Of a DNA stretch of 64,000 nucleotides, positions 23,014 to 34,936 are shown in pieces. This stretch comes from Patella vulgata (Eukaryota > Mollusca > Gastropoda > Patellidae). Position numbers and translations under genes: made by a program. Where the stretch lies: NCBI RefSeq assembly GCF_932274485.2, contig NC_065887.2, positions 9,706,001-9,770,000 of the forward strand, read 5' to 3'. Numbering within the stretch: the stretch's first letter is position 1; each line of letters starts with the position of its first letter. The notes under the pieces are model-generated. The model ran no database searches, had not been told where the DNA came from, and saw only the letters and a list, made by a program, of their open reading frames with translations.

Positions 23014-26000
23014 ATGGCCGACACAGCACTCACGCTCGAAGATTTGACCAAATTAAAGGTAATTGTGTGAAATTGAGGCTGTGAATCTAATTACGACATA
23101 GTGCACGACAAGAATGAATATAAGACGGGTTTTAAAAGACTCATAATTAGTGAATTGCTTTGAACTTTTATCGGATACTTCTTGAGTGCTGCTTGTAGGC
23201 TTGTATTTGGCTTTGTGGTGACTTTACTTCGGTGATTTAGTCGTGTCTCACCCAATACAGTTGCTAAATCAGTTTGTGGTGGCTTATATTTCATGCTATG
23301 AAATCGAGTAATTACTATCAAGATTTCCATGCTTTTCTTTTATATATTTCCATACTTGATTAATAATAATTTATGTACCAGTACTTATGCTTCTTGCAGT
23401 CGTATAGATCTGATCTATAAGTATAATAGCCTATAATGAAATGAATTGAAATGGGGTTTAACGTCCTACTCTTCTGCACCTAACCTGGGCTAATTGAAGA
23501 CGGGCATACAGTGTGCTATAAGGGAAATTTTGCCCGGGCAGCGGCGCTACGGCCTACGCTTATATCGAATTCCAACTGCCAAGGGATCTTTTACGTGCAC
23601 GCCATATAAATTATAGGCTATAGCTAGATCAGATCTATTATAGTATAATATAATATATGTTTATATCAGATTTCCATGTAATTGTAAATATCTTACCTTG
23701 GTTTAGTGGCTTCACTTCCTTGTTGTAAATTGAATGCAAACATTGTATTATCTTACCTTGGTTTAGTGGCTTCACTTCCTTGTTGTAAATTGAATGCAAA
23801 CATTAACATAATTATGGTCGTGTAGCAAAATGTTGTTTGCAAAATTTGAGACAAATCTATTAGGCTATGGCTAGCCCAAACTGCATGGTTCTCTTGTTAC
23901 TACTAACTAAGGCCTTTCTTTTAACCTTTCAAACTCGTTTTTCTCATTCAAACAATTTCTAGCACTCATTCAATAAAATAACACCCAATAAAACTTAAAG
24001 GAGTTGGGCATACTCAATATTATTCATACCATTCGAAATTAAAAACAGGAATTAGAATTCATGATTAGTCCATTTAAATCAGTGTTGATGTTGTAATACC
24101 ATGAAAATATAATGAACAAAGAAAAACATATCCAACAAGACAATGCTACACAAATACCTAGTGACGGCTTATTCAAAAGGGGGGTGGATGGCCGAATGGT
24201 TAGCACGTGCGCGGGGTATCATAAGTCCTGTCATTGAGTCAACTGGCGTGGTTTCGTATCCCCGGTTGTACGTGACAAGGAGTAGGGTCACCTGTCCAAC
24301 CTTGTGGGTTTTCTCCGGTTTCCTCCCACTGTTAAAGACCCCTACGCGCAAGCGAATTATTGAAATAAAATTAAACCATATGTTAGTCCCGAAATGACCT
24401 AGTTTGTGTCGAGTGGACGTTAAACCCCATTTCTCTCTCTCTCTCTCGCTTATTCAAAAACGACAAAATAATAATAAGTGTGTAGAATTAGAAAGGACCA
24501 GGCAAACGTAAACGACTAATGTTCAGTTTAAACTTTTCAGTATTGTTATGGTAAATCACTTTATATACACTCACATTACATTAATATGTGCTTTTGTTTT
24601 AGGCCCATTTTCATCTATTTAAGGTTCCAAAGATTAGAGTTCTAACCCTTTAAGTCACTCAAAATAATAACTATGATCTAAGCCAGATAGTGCATCTTGG
24701 GCCGCTAGGATACTTTGATCCTTCCACTGCCCTTTTTATAAGTTTTCTATACACATTTGACAAAGAACATGGTTAAACATGTATCATCCCTTTTCCTACA
24801 AAGATGTACTCAATATTTATCCAGTAGTAATACTACCATATACCAGCCAAAATTCTAGCTCTTGAAAAACTCACAGAATTATTCAATTGTTCCATTAACA
24901 AAGAGTTAACCAGATGCTAATTTCATTTTGTTTTATTTTTAATGTTGTATCACAGTACATTAACATCTGTAATATTTTGTTTTTTGACGTAGGAAGTCAA
25001 TTGTCAGTATTGGTATATGGGTCTGTGTATTGTAGTGATCTACTGGAAAGCAATGAAAAAGCCATCTCTTTTCCTGGGTTGCCTAATTATAATTAACCAT
25101 ATTAAAGATACATTATGTAAGGTTTAGACTAGGAGCTGGCCATTCTTACTATAATAGTTTGAAAATAGATAATGCCAAATGAATTTATTGAAAATTTAAT
25201 TCAAATTGCTCCATTGCGAGCAAAGATATTAGCTTTTGAAGGTTTGACAAGATGGTTGTTCGAAGCTTAGTCTAGCTCCACCATTTTTAGATTATATCAA
25301 AGTATGGCTAAATCGTTCTAATCTACTTTATATCGGAGATATCAGATGACATCGAGAGTCGATTATAGTCTTGTGTTGTTAATAAATGTCTAATTAATAG
25401 TTTATAGAACGTTTCAGGTCTGAAAAAAAACCTTCAATAGGCTGATTTAGCTCTCGCATAATGTATGTTTAATCTTCTAAATTAACTTTTGTATAATTAG
25501 ATTAATACACAAGTAATCCCAATGAATATATTCTTTTTCAGGTTACAGAACTAAAGAAAGAATTAAAAGATAGAGGTCTGGCTGTTTCTGGATCTAAAGC
25601 TGAACTATTGACAAGATTACAAGAAGCTCTTGAACTTCAAGGTTAGAATTGGCCAATCTGTCTTTTCCTACATGGCATTTGTTTTGTATACTTTTTGTGA
25701 AGTCTGTTGTTCAGATTTACCAAGACACAACGCCTCATTACAAAGTGTGATCGAGAGCATACTGTGTATTAAATATTGGATATCAGGAGCCCATATTTTT
25801 ACATTAATATAACAACATCACTATTAATTGGAATGGACCAATAATTTGTGTTTGTTATGTAGTGTTGAAAATGGATCGAGATTTGTGATCCGAATACGTT
25901 TGTTTGCTATCCGAATACTATTCGGATAATTCGGAAACGTGAAATTCTTGAACAAAATCACATCAAAAGTTCATATACTCATAATTTCTTACTTATTTCA

Positions 26001-29000
26001 ATGTTTATGAGTAACTGTGTATGCTGAGTATGAAATCTTACTTTTGATTTGCAAATTGTTTGAGCCGCGAAGAAAAAAACGTGCCTACCTTTAGCCGCAA
26101 TTATTAAGACTATCCATGATATCCAAAAAAATCAATGAGGTGGATAAATTTGTGTATAACTACTCCTGTAATCCGCGGCTCTCCCACTTATCATTTTTGC
26201 TCAATCAACACGAATGAAAAAAGTAAAATAAAAACATCTAACATTTATTCCGCCAAGGTCGTTTGCCTCATTCTGATAATCTACTGCTATTGAACCAATC
26301 AGTAAGTGAGAATATACGTCACCTAGGCCGTTATGAATAAATTTCATTGCGGGAAGTCTAAACACAGTGTCAACTTGTATCCCTAAACCCATGAAGTAGC
26401 TTCTATCTAGCGTAAACCAGCGCAAGGAATGAATGAATATTTTTTTTATTTAGACTACTGTTTTCGTTGCACTGCATTAATATTTTTATTCGTTACTATC
26501 GCTAAATAATACGCGTGATATTAACATTTATGCTCAAAGCTGCGTACGTGATCAATAGCATTGGGGAAAATTTCAAAGTAATCAGATGTAAAAATGGCTA
26601 AATATACAGCATACAGAATGTCAGAAGACTGTAACGGATAGTAAAATGAATAGGATAAACCTTATTTTGTATCCGTTAACGGATATCCGAATAGTAGTTT
26701 CAACTCTATTGACATGTCAAGCTAGCCACGGTGGCTAAGTGAGTAAGATACTGGCTTGCTAGTCTGGAGGTCGCAGGTTCGATTCTGGTGTTGGCTGAGA
26801 AAATTCATCGGAATTTTCCGCCGTGGTGTCCCCTTGTCAGTGGTGCAGGACGGAGTTCCTAACAAGAACAGCTGTCTAGTCATTCTGAGAAAATTCAACT
26901 AAATGTTCCAGCGTGGTTCCTCCTCGTCAGTGGTGCAAGACGGAGGGCCTGGCAAGGGACGACGTATGTCGTATAGTATTTCAGATGGGCTGATAAACCG
27001 AGGTCACGTTTACACATTGGTGTGCACATAAAAGATCCCATGACAGTTGGAATTCTAAATAAGAGTAGGCCGTAGCACTGCTGTCTAGGCAAAATTTCCC
27101 TAATAGCACACTGTATGGCGGGTGTCTGTCTTCATTCTCCCAGTCGGAGCAGAACAGTAGGAGGTTAAATTTCATTTTGTTATATCAAAGACTCTGGATA
27201 ATATTGAGTTAGAACTTTACACCCTTTATTCATTAAAGATACATTATGGGAGATTTGATAAAGAGCTGGCAGTTCTCACTATAATAGTTAAAAACTACAC
27301 GTAGATAATCGAAAGGGAATTTGCTGAAAATTTTAGTCAAATTGATCCACTCTGAACCAAGAGTTGAATTTTCGGCCTAGCCTTGATCATCATTACTGAA
27401 GTCGGTACGCTACAAAACATAGTCTCGATTATCCATTTCATGTTTAAATCATGAATGAAAGTTGAGCAGCAAATCTGATCCTAATCCAATAAATATTACA
27501 GGCTAGCGTTGACATAGAGAGTTGATTATGGTCTGGATAAGTTAATTAATGTCTAATTAATAACTTAGATAACATTTCAGGCCTATAGAAAGACCTGCAA
27601 TAAGCAGATTTAGCTCTTGCATAATGTATGTTTGATAAAATAATTTTCTTCATTTACAACTTTTGAGATGCCATTAGACTGTTGATTGTACCTTTACATA
27701 CCTAACTCTTTCAGAAGATACATCTGATACAGAACAAGAAATAAACTTAGAAGATACTTTAGGTGAAGATGTAGAGGTGAGTAATTTAAATATGACTACA
27801 ATTGTTACAGGTAATACTATTAGCCTACACGAGATAGGCTAGGGTTTCACATTTTACAGAAGCTTTGAGGTTTGTGAAGAATTTTGGGGGGAATTTGGTG
27901 AAAAGAACTGTCCTCCAGTATCCTGATGTTCCCACGTTTTCCTAATGAACCATAATTGATTTTCATGATCATATATTGATTGGGTCTTGTGTTTCTTTAA
28001 CATTAGGGGGTTGGGGGGGGGGCATAAAATATTAGTTATATTTTAATATTGGACTAGATTGTAGTTAAAATTTGTTTGATATTTTAAAATGTGGTTTGGT
28101 TTTCTTTTATAGGAAACAGAAGATAAGACGTTATCACCACCTCCAATAAAGAAGATTGCACTTAGTCCAAAGTAAGTTCTGTTTGTGATTACTATATACC
28201 TACTTTGCTCTTTGGAACACAGTCTTTTAGTACAATTAAAACTGTTGGTATATGTAGAACAGATTATTGATACCTGTAAAAGAGACTATTGATACCTGTA
28301 AACAGATTATTGATACCTGTAAAACAGATTATTGATACCTGTAAACAGGCTATTGATACCTGTAAACAGATTATTGATACCTGTAAAACAGATTATTGAT
28401 ACCTGTAAACAGGCTATTGATACCTGTAAACAGATTATTGATACTTGTAAAACAGATTATTGATACCTGTAAACAAACTATTGTTACCTGTAAACAAAAT
28501 ATTGATACCTGTAAAATTAATACCTGTAAACAGACAACAAGTATATGTAAAACAAATGTATGAGATTATATACATGTAAGTATGAAATGAGTCATTTATC
28601 AGAATTTACTGTGAAACTTTTAAAAAGTTTTTGGTTTGTGGTGTAATAGGCTGTGACCACTTTTTTTTTGTTTTTTGTTGCAGAGACTCAGATAAACCGG
28701 AAGCTGGTGAAAAAAAAGTTGTTGTTGGTGGGGGTTTGACTGAAGAAGAGGTATGTATTGGATATTATAAATCTTTATAACCCATAGAGTATGGACATCA
28801 GACTTTAAACAACTTAATTTAAAGCTCAAAACCTCATTTTGTAGCATTTTGTTGGACGCTTCAAATTTAAGGATAGAAAGAGAGAGCATTTAACATCCAC
28901 TTGACAGAAACTAAGCCATTTTGGGATTAACATATATGGTACAATTTTATTTTGATAATTTGCTTACACATAAGGGTCTTTAGCAGTGAAAGGAAACCAG

Positions 29001-32000
29001 AGAATCCACGGGGAAACCTATACCGTTAGGCATTAAATCCTATGGAAGCCAAGCCACTTGACAAAGTGACAGAAGTTTTGGTCTTAAGTGCATGTACAAG
29101 AACACCCACTCACCACTTCCTATGTTGTATCATTGAAGTTTGCTATTGAGTGGGGTGATTGGATGGCCGAATGGTTAGTGCGTGCACGCTGTATTTTACA
29201 GTCTGTCATTGTGTCAACTGGCTTAGTTTCGATTCCCCAGTTGTATGTGACAAGTAGTGGGGTTGCCTGTCCAATTGTTGGTTTTCTCCCGAGTCCTCTG
29301 GTTTCCTCCCACTGCTAAAGACCCTTACGGCCTACGCACAAGTGAATTATTGAAATAAAATTGAACCATATGTTAGTCCCGAAATGACCTCTTTTGTGTC
29401 GAGTGGACGTTACACCCCCCACCCCCTCTCTCTCTCTATCTCCCTCTGTTATTGAGTGTATAATAATGTATATGAGTAGGATATTTGTGCCATATTCTGT
29501 TTAAGTTGTTTTTATTGTCAGTAATAATTTTCAATGAATTTTATATTAACAGAGATTGAAAAAACGAGCTGAGAAATTTGGAATTCAATCAGAAGAAGCC
29601 AGAAAAAAGTTGAGAGCAGAGAGGTTTGTTGGGAAATTTATTTATTTTTTTTCAGTTGTATGAGTGTCTTGATAATCACAACGATCAGTGTGTTATTCAT
29701 AACTTACCACTTGTCAGATCTAAATATTAAGACCACCTGCAGATTTCATCAAGTCACGAAATGTAAACAGGGCTAGCGCTAACCCAAGACCTAGTCCTAT
29801 CCCTAATCCTAACCCACCATCCTCAGCAGCCCTGTTTACATTTTGTGGCCTTAATATTTAGATCTGACCACATACGGTCACTTATCACTATAAATTCAGA
29901 CATTTTTTTCCCGGGCACTTCCACTCTGGAATTTGGGGAGTTGGCGAGAACGATAAGCTTTTGCATGATTCTTTCACCTTGAATTAACCAGAGATTCTGA
30001 TTGGTTAAAAACCTAGTTGACAATTTCAGTCAAGGTTCATCTTTGTCGATCTGTCAGATCTGTAATTATAAAAAAATTTAAAATGAAAGTTAGGTGAGTA
30101 TATTTGTATAATGTTGTTGTATTTGTAGGTTTGGTTTACCTGCAGAAAGTACAAAAAGTGGAGGAGGAAAAATAGCTAGCACACCTGTACAGGTACATGT
30201 TTAAACTCATTCAGTCCTGATGTCTTCATCTCGTCATTTTATCCTACAGTATCGGTTGGATTTTATTAAAAATACATTATATAAAATTTAGATGAAAGTC
30301 AGTCAATCTTACTATAATAGTTCAAATATAGATAATGAAAAATGAATATACTTTGAAAATTTCAGTCAAATATTACTATATTGTTTGCAAAGTTATGAGA
30401 GTTTCAAGTTTAGACAAATGTAGCGTGTACTGTTTTTAATCGTAGCAACGGTAATTGACAATCAAGACTAAGTCTCGATCATCTAATTTATTATTAAACT
30501 CTTAAATGGCCGTAGTGGTCTAATCTACTTAAAATCAGAGTTCTGTCAGGTGTTTGACTTTGTGTGTTTTTTCCATTGATGATAATGATTTTTTGAGATT
30601 AGGAACTGGGCCTAAAACTATACTCATCGTGCTGTTCTTTTTTTGGTGGGGGTTGGATGGCTGAATGGTTAGCACTTGCACGCTGTACCATAAAGTCTGT
30701 CATTGAGTCAACTGCTGTGGTTTGGATTCCCTGGTTGTATGTGACAAGTAGGGTCGCCTGTCCAACCTTGTGGGTTTTCTCCGGGTCCTCCAGTTTTCTC
30801 CCACTGCTAAAGACCCCTACGCACAAGCTAATTATTGAAATAAAATTAACCATATGTTAGTACCAAAATGACCTAGTTTGTGTCGAGTGGACGTTAAACC
30901 CCATTTCTCTCTCTCTCTCTCTTTTTTTGGCGACGACACTCTTCGAACTAAAGCCTAGGTTCTGTCAATTCAAGTACAATCCACATGAAACCTGGCATGC
31001 TTGTTCCTTGGACAGTCACACATTGATTGACAGGCATCAATTTTTATTAGGATGTCACAATTCCATGATGGTGGCAATGATGTCATTTTCGGTGTCTGGG
31101 CCATAGTATGCTCATACTTGTTTTAAGCTGCTTTTGTGGAATTCGACTCCATTTGTGATGAAATTTTTTTTTTAAATTTTGAATGTGTCACATTTTTTTA
31201 TGTTTCAAATTTTGAATAGTGAATGTGTCAAATTTTGGATGTGTCAAAGTTTTAATATTTATAATTAATGATTTACTGAAACAGCCTGGTGATTTAGACA
31301 AGTTAAAACAGAGAGCTGAAAGATTTGGTACAGTTGTTTCAAATAAACTATCTAAGGTAAGTGTTGTAGAATCATGTTTTCATTGCTGGATTGTTTCTAT
31401 ACGCCCACATTTTTTTATATAATCACTTACTGTTTAATTGATGCAGTATGTGGGGAGCACTCCAACACTCCCTTATGGGGGGGTTGGATGGCTGAATGGT
31501 TAGCGTGCGCGCGCTGTATCATAAAGTCTGTCATTGAGTCAACTGGCGTGGTTTCGAATCCCCGGTTGTACGTGACAAGGAGTAGGGTCGCCTGTCCAAC
31601 CTTGTGGGTTTTCTCCGGGTCCTCCGGTTTCCTCCCACAGCTAAAGATCCCTACGCGCAAGCGAATTATGGAAATAAAATTGAACCATATGTTAGTCCCG
31701 AAATGACCTAGTTTGTGTCGAGTGGACGTTAAACCCCATTTCTCTCTCTCTCTCTCTCCAACACTCCCTTATAGGAGTTTCATAAAACCAGTAGAATTTA
31801 AAATATGTTAGTCCTGAAATGATCTATTTTGTGTCGTGTGGATGTTAAACTCCATTTCTCTCTCTTTATTTATTGGTAATATTTTCATGTTTAAAGTTAG
31901 AAGAAGAGGCACGAATAGAAAAAAGAAAAGAAAGATTTGGTACAGCTATAACTACTACAACTAATAACACTACCACTGTTACTACGGCCACCAGTAAATT

Positions 32001-33043
32001 AACAGGCAGCGTGGAAGATTTAGTAAGTAAAATAGACTATGTCCGTAGATTTTGGTGTTATATTTCTAAGAGGAGTTGGAGAGCCATGCTTCCCCAGTGA
32101 GTAAGACACGGTATCAGGTCACTCCTGGTTTTGGCCTAAATTGTGTCATAGTTTCCCCTTGTTGGTGGTGCAGGATGTGGGGGGGAGGGGGGGCTAACAA
32201 TGAACAGTGTCAAGTCATTCGGATGGCACGCAAACCAAGGTGCTATGTGCACATTGGCATGAAAGCATATGACTGTCTTCATTAGCCCAGTCGTTGCAGA
32301 ACAGTAGAGTGGTTCAACCCCCATTTCATTTCTAAGAGGAGTTACTCCCCTTAGTTTATAAAACATAGAGGATACAATGGGGATGCTTGAACATTCCGAA
32401 CTGACAGAATCGCAATCGAGTGACGCAGAATTCAGTCCTGTTACAGTTCTGTCAGTCTTGCCGACGGATGTGGTGTCTTTAGTAGAATCGTGATGTAATT
32501 GAACACAACGAATATGTTTCAGCTGTCATGGTTGGTTGAGATATTTGCTCATGCAGTCGGCGCATGCGTTCTAGCTCCAATTGTCACTCAATTGTCACTA
32601 TTTTTGGGTTTGACAGAATTCAATTCTGGAACGTTTAATTGACAGGTGGAAATATTTCTGTGACAGTTCTGTCATTCTTGATACTGATGGGTGCCAGAAT
32701 CATGATAATGTTGCCAACCGCAGGTGTTTGATTGAGGTATTTTCTTGTTAAGTTGACACATGCCTTGTCACCTAAAATTCTCATTTTTACTTCATAACTT
32801 TTACTAAAATGTACAATCAAGTGCTTTAGAGGGGACTATTTTCCAAGGAAAATTTTGATCAACTTTCTTTTAGTTTGGTGTGGGCTAATCCAATTCGTGT
32901 CCCCATGAGGCCAACAACACTACAATTCATTTGTCGTAATATATCCCTACTTGCCATCTGTGCATTTATTTATTGGTTTTTTGATAAATTGTATTTTACA
33001 GGAGAAAAAAAGAAAAAGGGCTGAAAGATTTGGTTTAACGTAA
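23014..33043 (+). CDS. SARNP: SARNP, SAP domain ribonucleoprotein (Tho1/CIP29 family), complete
   Basis: Nuclear mRNA-export factor of the TREX system; the family binds nucleic acid through its SAP domain and the helicase DDX39B/UAP56 through C-terminal repeats. Ten exons: 23014-23058, 25542-25641, 27715-27776, 28113-28171, 28684-28750, 29553-29623, 30129-30192, 31285-31356, 31897-32022, 33002-33043, all GT-AG with compatible phases, giving 235 residues (human about 210). The SAP domain covers about residues 5-48 (LTLEDLTKLKVTELKKELK, then SKAELLTRLQEAL). The rest is acidic, then carries five copies of a (K)RAERFG module, the last being KKRKRAERFGLT at the C-terminus. The start ATG lies in AACAAGATGG. 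Introns are crowded with SINE-1, SINE-2, R2 and a 20-bp tandem array. Converges with HSD17B7 across 3.6 kb. Confidence 0.95.
23437..23606 (-). mobile_element. SINE-2, 5'-truncated
   Basis: Tail, 3' motif and body to CACGTAAAAGATCCCTTGG are kept; the tRNA-like head is missing. Lies in SARNP intron 1. Confidence 0.85.
23691..23803. repeat. Perfect 60-bp tandem duplication
   Basis: TCTTACCTTGGTTTAGTGGC and what follows repeats at exactly 60 bp with no difference seen, in SARNP intron 1. Confidence 0.9.
23996..24640 (+). repeat. R5 repeat interrupted by SINE-1
   Basis: R5 sequence (CAGTGTTGATGTTGTAATACC; TTTATATACACTCACATTACATT) flanks the SINE-1 at 24179-24447. Confidence 0.6.
24179..24447 (+). 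mobile_element. SINE-1, full copy
   Basis: Intact boxes and TC tail; 12-bp duplication GCTTATTCAAAA at 24167-24178 and 24448-24459. SARNP intron 1. Confidence 0.92.
25103..25475 (+). repeat. R2 repeat
   Basis: Runs from TTAAAGATACATTATGTAAG to GCTCTCGCATAATGTATGTT; near-complete. SARNP intron 1. Confidence 0.75.
25765..25865 (-). repeat. R5 repeat piece
   Basis: TAAATATTGGATATCAGGAG and ACAACATCACTATTAATTGG are reverse R5 segments. SARNP intron 2. Confidence 0.5.
26722..27176 (+). mobile_element. SINE-2 with internal duplication
   Basis: Head CCACGGTGGCTAAGTGAGTA, B box GGTTCGATTC. The segment from GAGAAAATTCA to the GTCAGTGGTGCA block occurs twice, and the ATTTC tail is reduced. Shares GTATGTCGTATAGT-type changes with the copy at 39895, which points to a subfamily. 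SARNP intron 2. Confidence 0.85.
27229..27634 (+). repeat. R2 repeat, full-length reference copy
   Basis: 406 bp from TTAAAGATACATTATGGGAG to TCTTGCATAATGTATGTTT; the ends form an inverted repeat of about 13 bp (ATACATTATG). No open reading frame. SARNP intron 2. Confidence 0.8.
28258..28530. repeat. Tandem array, about 20-bp unit
   Basis: About 13 units of CAGATTATTGATACCTGTAAA with variants (CAGGCTATTG, CAAACTATTG), arranged partly as a higher-order pattern of three units. SARNP intron 4. Confidence 0.9.
28877..29030 (-). mobile_element. SINE-1, truncated
   Basis: 3' part and body only (GACAGAAACTAAGCCATTTTG to GGAAACCAGAGAATCC); the head is absent. Confidence 0.75.
29153..29449 (+). mobile_element. 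SINE-1, full copy
   Basis: Full structure with TC tail; duplication TATTGAGTG at 29144-29152 and 29450-29458. SARNP intron 5. Confidence 0.9.
29713..29868. mobile_element. R3 foldback element with telomere-like core
   Basis: The outermost 19 bp, GTCAGATCTAAATATTAAG, are perfectly inverted at the other end, followed by matching ATGTAAACAGGGCT arms. The centre reads CTAACCC, CCCTAATCCTAACCC. SARNP intron 6. Confidence 0.85.
30278..30545 (+). repeat. R2 repeat, truncated
   Basis: TTAAAAATACATTATATAAAA start and AAGTCTCGATCATCTAATTT middle; the far end is missing. SARNP intron 7. Confidence 0.6.
30647..30919 (+). mobile_element. SINE-1, full copy
   Basis: Full structure; duplication TCTTTTTTTGG at 30636-30646 and 30920-30930. 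SARNP intron 7. Confidence 0.9.
31477..31755 (+). mobile_element. SINE-1, full copy, young
   Basis: Close to the family consensus, with a 17-bp duplication CTCCAACACTCCCTTAT at 31460-31476 and 31756-31772. SARNP intron 8. Confidence 0.93.
31790..31867 (+). mobile_element. SINE-1 3' relic
   Basis: ATATGTTAGTCCTGAAATGA to the TC tail; older than the complete copy just upstream. Its tail lies within 30 bp of the SARNP exon at 31897 but does not form its acceptor. Confidence 0.75.
32078..32328 (+). mobile_element. SINE-2, diverged copy with exact duplication
   Basis: 15-bp duplication TTTCTAAGAGGAGTT at 32063-32077 and 32329-32343. Head and body are diverged and shortened. SARNP intron 9. Confidence 0.85.
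32388..32640 (+). repeat. R6 repeat, copy 1
   Basis: Matches 39178-39440 in inverted orientation: CGAGTGACGC, AGTTCTGTCAGTC, GAATCGTGA, CATGGTTGG, CTATTTTTGGG, GAATTCAATTC. Contains repeated TGACAG motifs near both ends. Confidence 0.65.
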
Positions 33044-33198
33044 ACACTCCATTAAGTGTCCATTTTATCATTTATTCATTTGTATGAGGTGATTGGGTTG
33101 ACCTATTCATGTATTTTAATTTCCTGTCATGTTTTTTTACTGCTGTAAATTTGTTAGATCAAAAAAATCTAAATTGTAAAGTTTTAATGATAAAATTA

Positions 33199-33559
33199 CC
33201 AATCTGATTTAAACACAGATACTATTTCATTTGTTTTTTTATTATAGTTCAAAAATTCATTTTACTTCTCATTACTAAGACTTCTTAAAGAACCCGCGTT
33301 ATGGTTGATGTAAGGGATTAGCCAATGAAGCGGTCTGTTGCAGCGAGTTCTTGACGTGCAGTGCAGGGAACTGTGGGTATTCTACTAGAAACATCAACGC
33401 TAATTGGTTAATCAAATGTCTGACGTCATAGGGTCAAAAGTCGCTTGTATGACCTCTGACATGACCTCCCACTACAACTGGTCAGATCTTCATGTAGTAA
33501 AGGCCATTGAAATTATAAAGAAATGAAACAAAATATAGATCTGTATTTTAATCAGACTG
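33199..33559. mobile_element. hAT-like MITE, copy 1
   Basis: 361 bp, ends CCAATCTGATT...AATCAGACTG, 8-bp duplication TAAAATTA at 33191-33198 and 33560-33567. Eight-base duplications are the hAT signature. Lies in the likely SARNP 3' UTR; AATAAA follows at 33578. Confidence 0.8.
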
Positions 33560-34640
33560 TAAAATTATAAATATGTAAATAAAATTTACAATTAATATTC
33601 ATCAAATTAATAACGACCAGATAGTCATTAGACCAGTCATTAGACCAGTATTTTGTTAAATTATTTTTGAAGAAAATTTTTGAATCATTCATTTACGATA
33701 CGCTTGAAGTTTTTAAATGACAATATATAATTCAAAAAATGTTGTTTTTCAGTTGACTTGATAGAAATGATTATCAATTTAATATAGAGTAAAATTACAT
33801 TGTAAAAATACATTTATTATATATTAGGTCCGTTTTTCATTTCCGTGTGCGTTTTTTGTCGGCGAAAGTCGTTCTAATATGCAAATGCAATGGGTCCATT
33901 TTCATGTAACAGGATCGTTTCCATGCAACCTGAGAACACACCATACATGGAAACAGACCTTATTACTCCTGCAATAGTTTAATATATAAAATATAATGTC
34001 ATTTAATATTAAGGATTATTGTTGTGCAAATAATTTATATACATTTTACAAACAGAGATTCCTTAATATAGAACAGTATTCTGAATTAATGAATTACATT
34101 AGTATATGGTTTCTCCTACCTAGTGGTAGTAAACATAGAAATATATGTACTGGCTTTTAGTTTTCTGTTTTAGAGTTTCTGATTTTATAGTGAAATGAAG
34201 ATCTGCTTCTTTCTTGTTGATATCAGTGGTATTTCTATGCATTCATAACAACATATTTATATGTCCGACTTTTAGGCCACAAACTCCCACTTTTTTTCTT
34301 TTTTTTAATTGAATCAAAGATGTTAAATGCAACAGGTAAATTCTCATGAAGTCATAAAACTTTGCCATGGCTCATGGTGACATGATGAAAGTCATTAGAG
34401 TTACCTCCCATTGATATTCAATAATTGAAATGATCTACTTATATGAATACATGTACTAATTGTTTTTATGAGAAAGCTCAGTGATTTAAGCCCTTAAATA
34501 TGTATGTATGTAAAATTCATATATAAATATGTCATCATCTTCATTCTGTGTTCATTTAAATATAGAAATAAAAAATTTCTAAGTTTAGTAAATTTATACT
34601 TGTGTTTAAGTAGACTGTATGCAGAAATCTTCCACTTGTC

Positions 34641-34893
34641 AGGAGGCGTGGGTGGCTAAATGGTCCGACGCACGCACTTTAGATCATAAGGTTTGTGATT
34701 GAGTCATGTGGCATGGTTTTAATCCCACGCTGTGTGTAACAGGGAGTAGGGCTGACTGGCCAACCTGATGGAGTTTTCCAAGTTGCTCCCACAGCTGTGA
34801 AAGGTAATTATTGACGAAAACAAGTCAACCATGTTAGTCCCAAAATGATGTAGGCTGTATTAAGTGGGTGTTAAATCCCATTTATCTTTCTCT
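34641..34893 (+). mobile_element. SINE-1, diverged copy
   Basis: TGGCTAAATGGTCCGACGCA head and GATTGAGTCATGTGGC, ending in a degraded tail; close to the old copy at 1381. Confidence 0.7.
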
Positions 34894-34936
34894 CCAATTG
34901 CTAAACTACACAGTTTTACTAGTTTTTTCTTCATTT

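Noticed and set aside
26201-26425. Minus-strand open stretch of 74 codons in SARNP intron 2
   Set aside because: No domain and no splice signals; surrounded by repeats.
28258-28530. CRISPR-like array
   Set aside because: Units are contiguous with no unique spacers, inside an animal intron.
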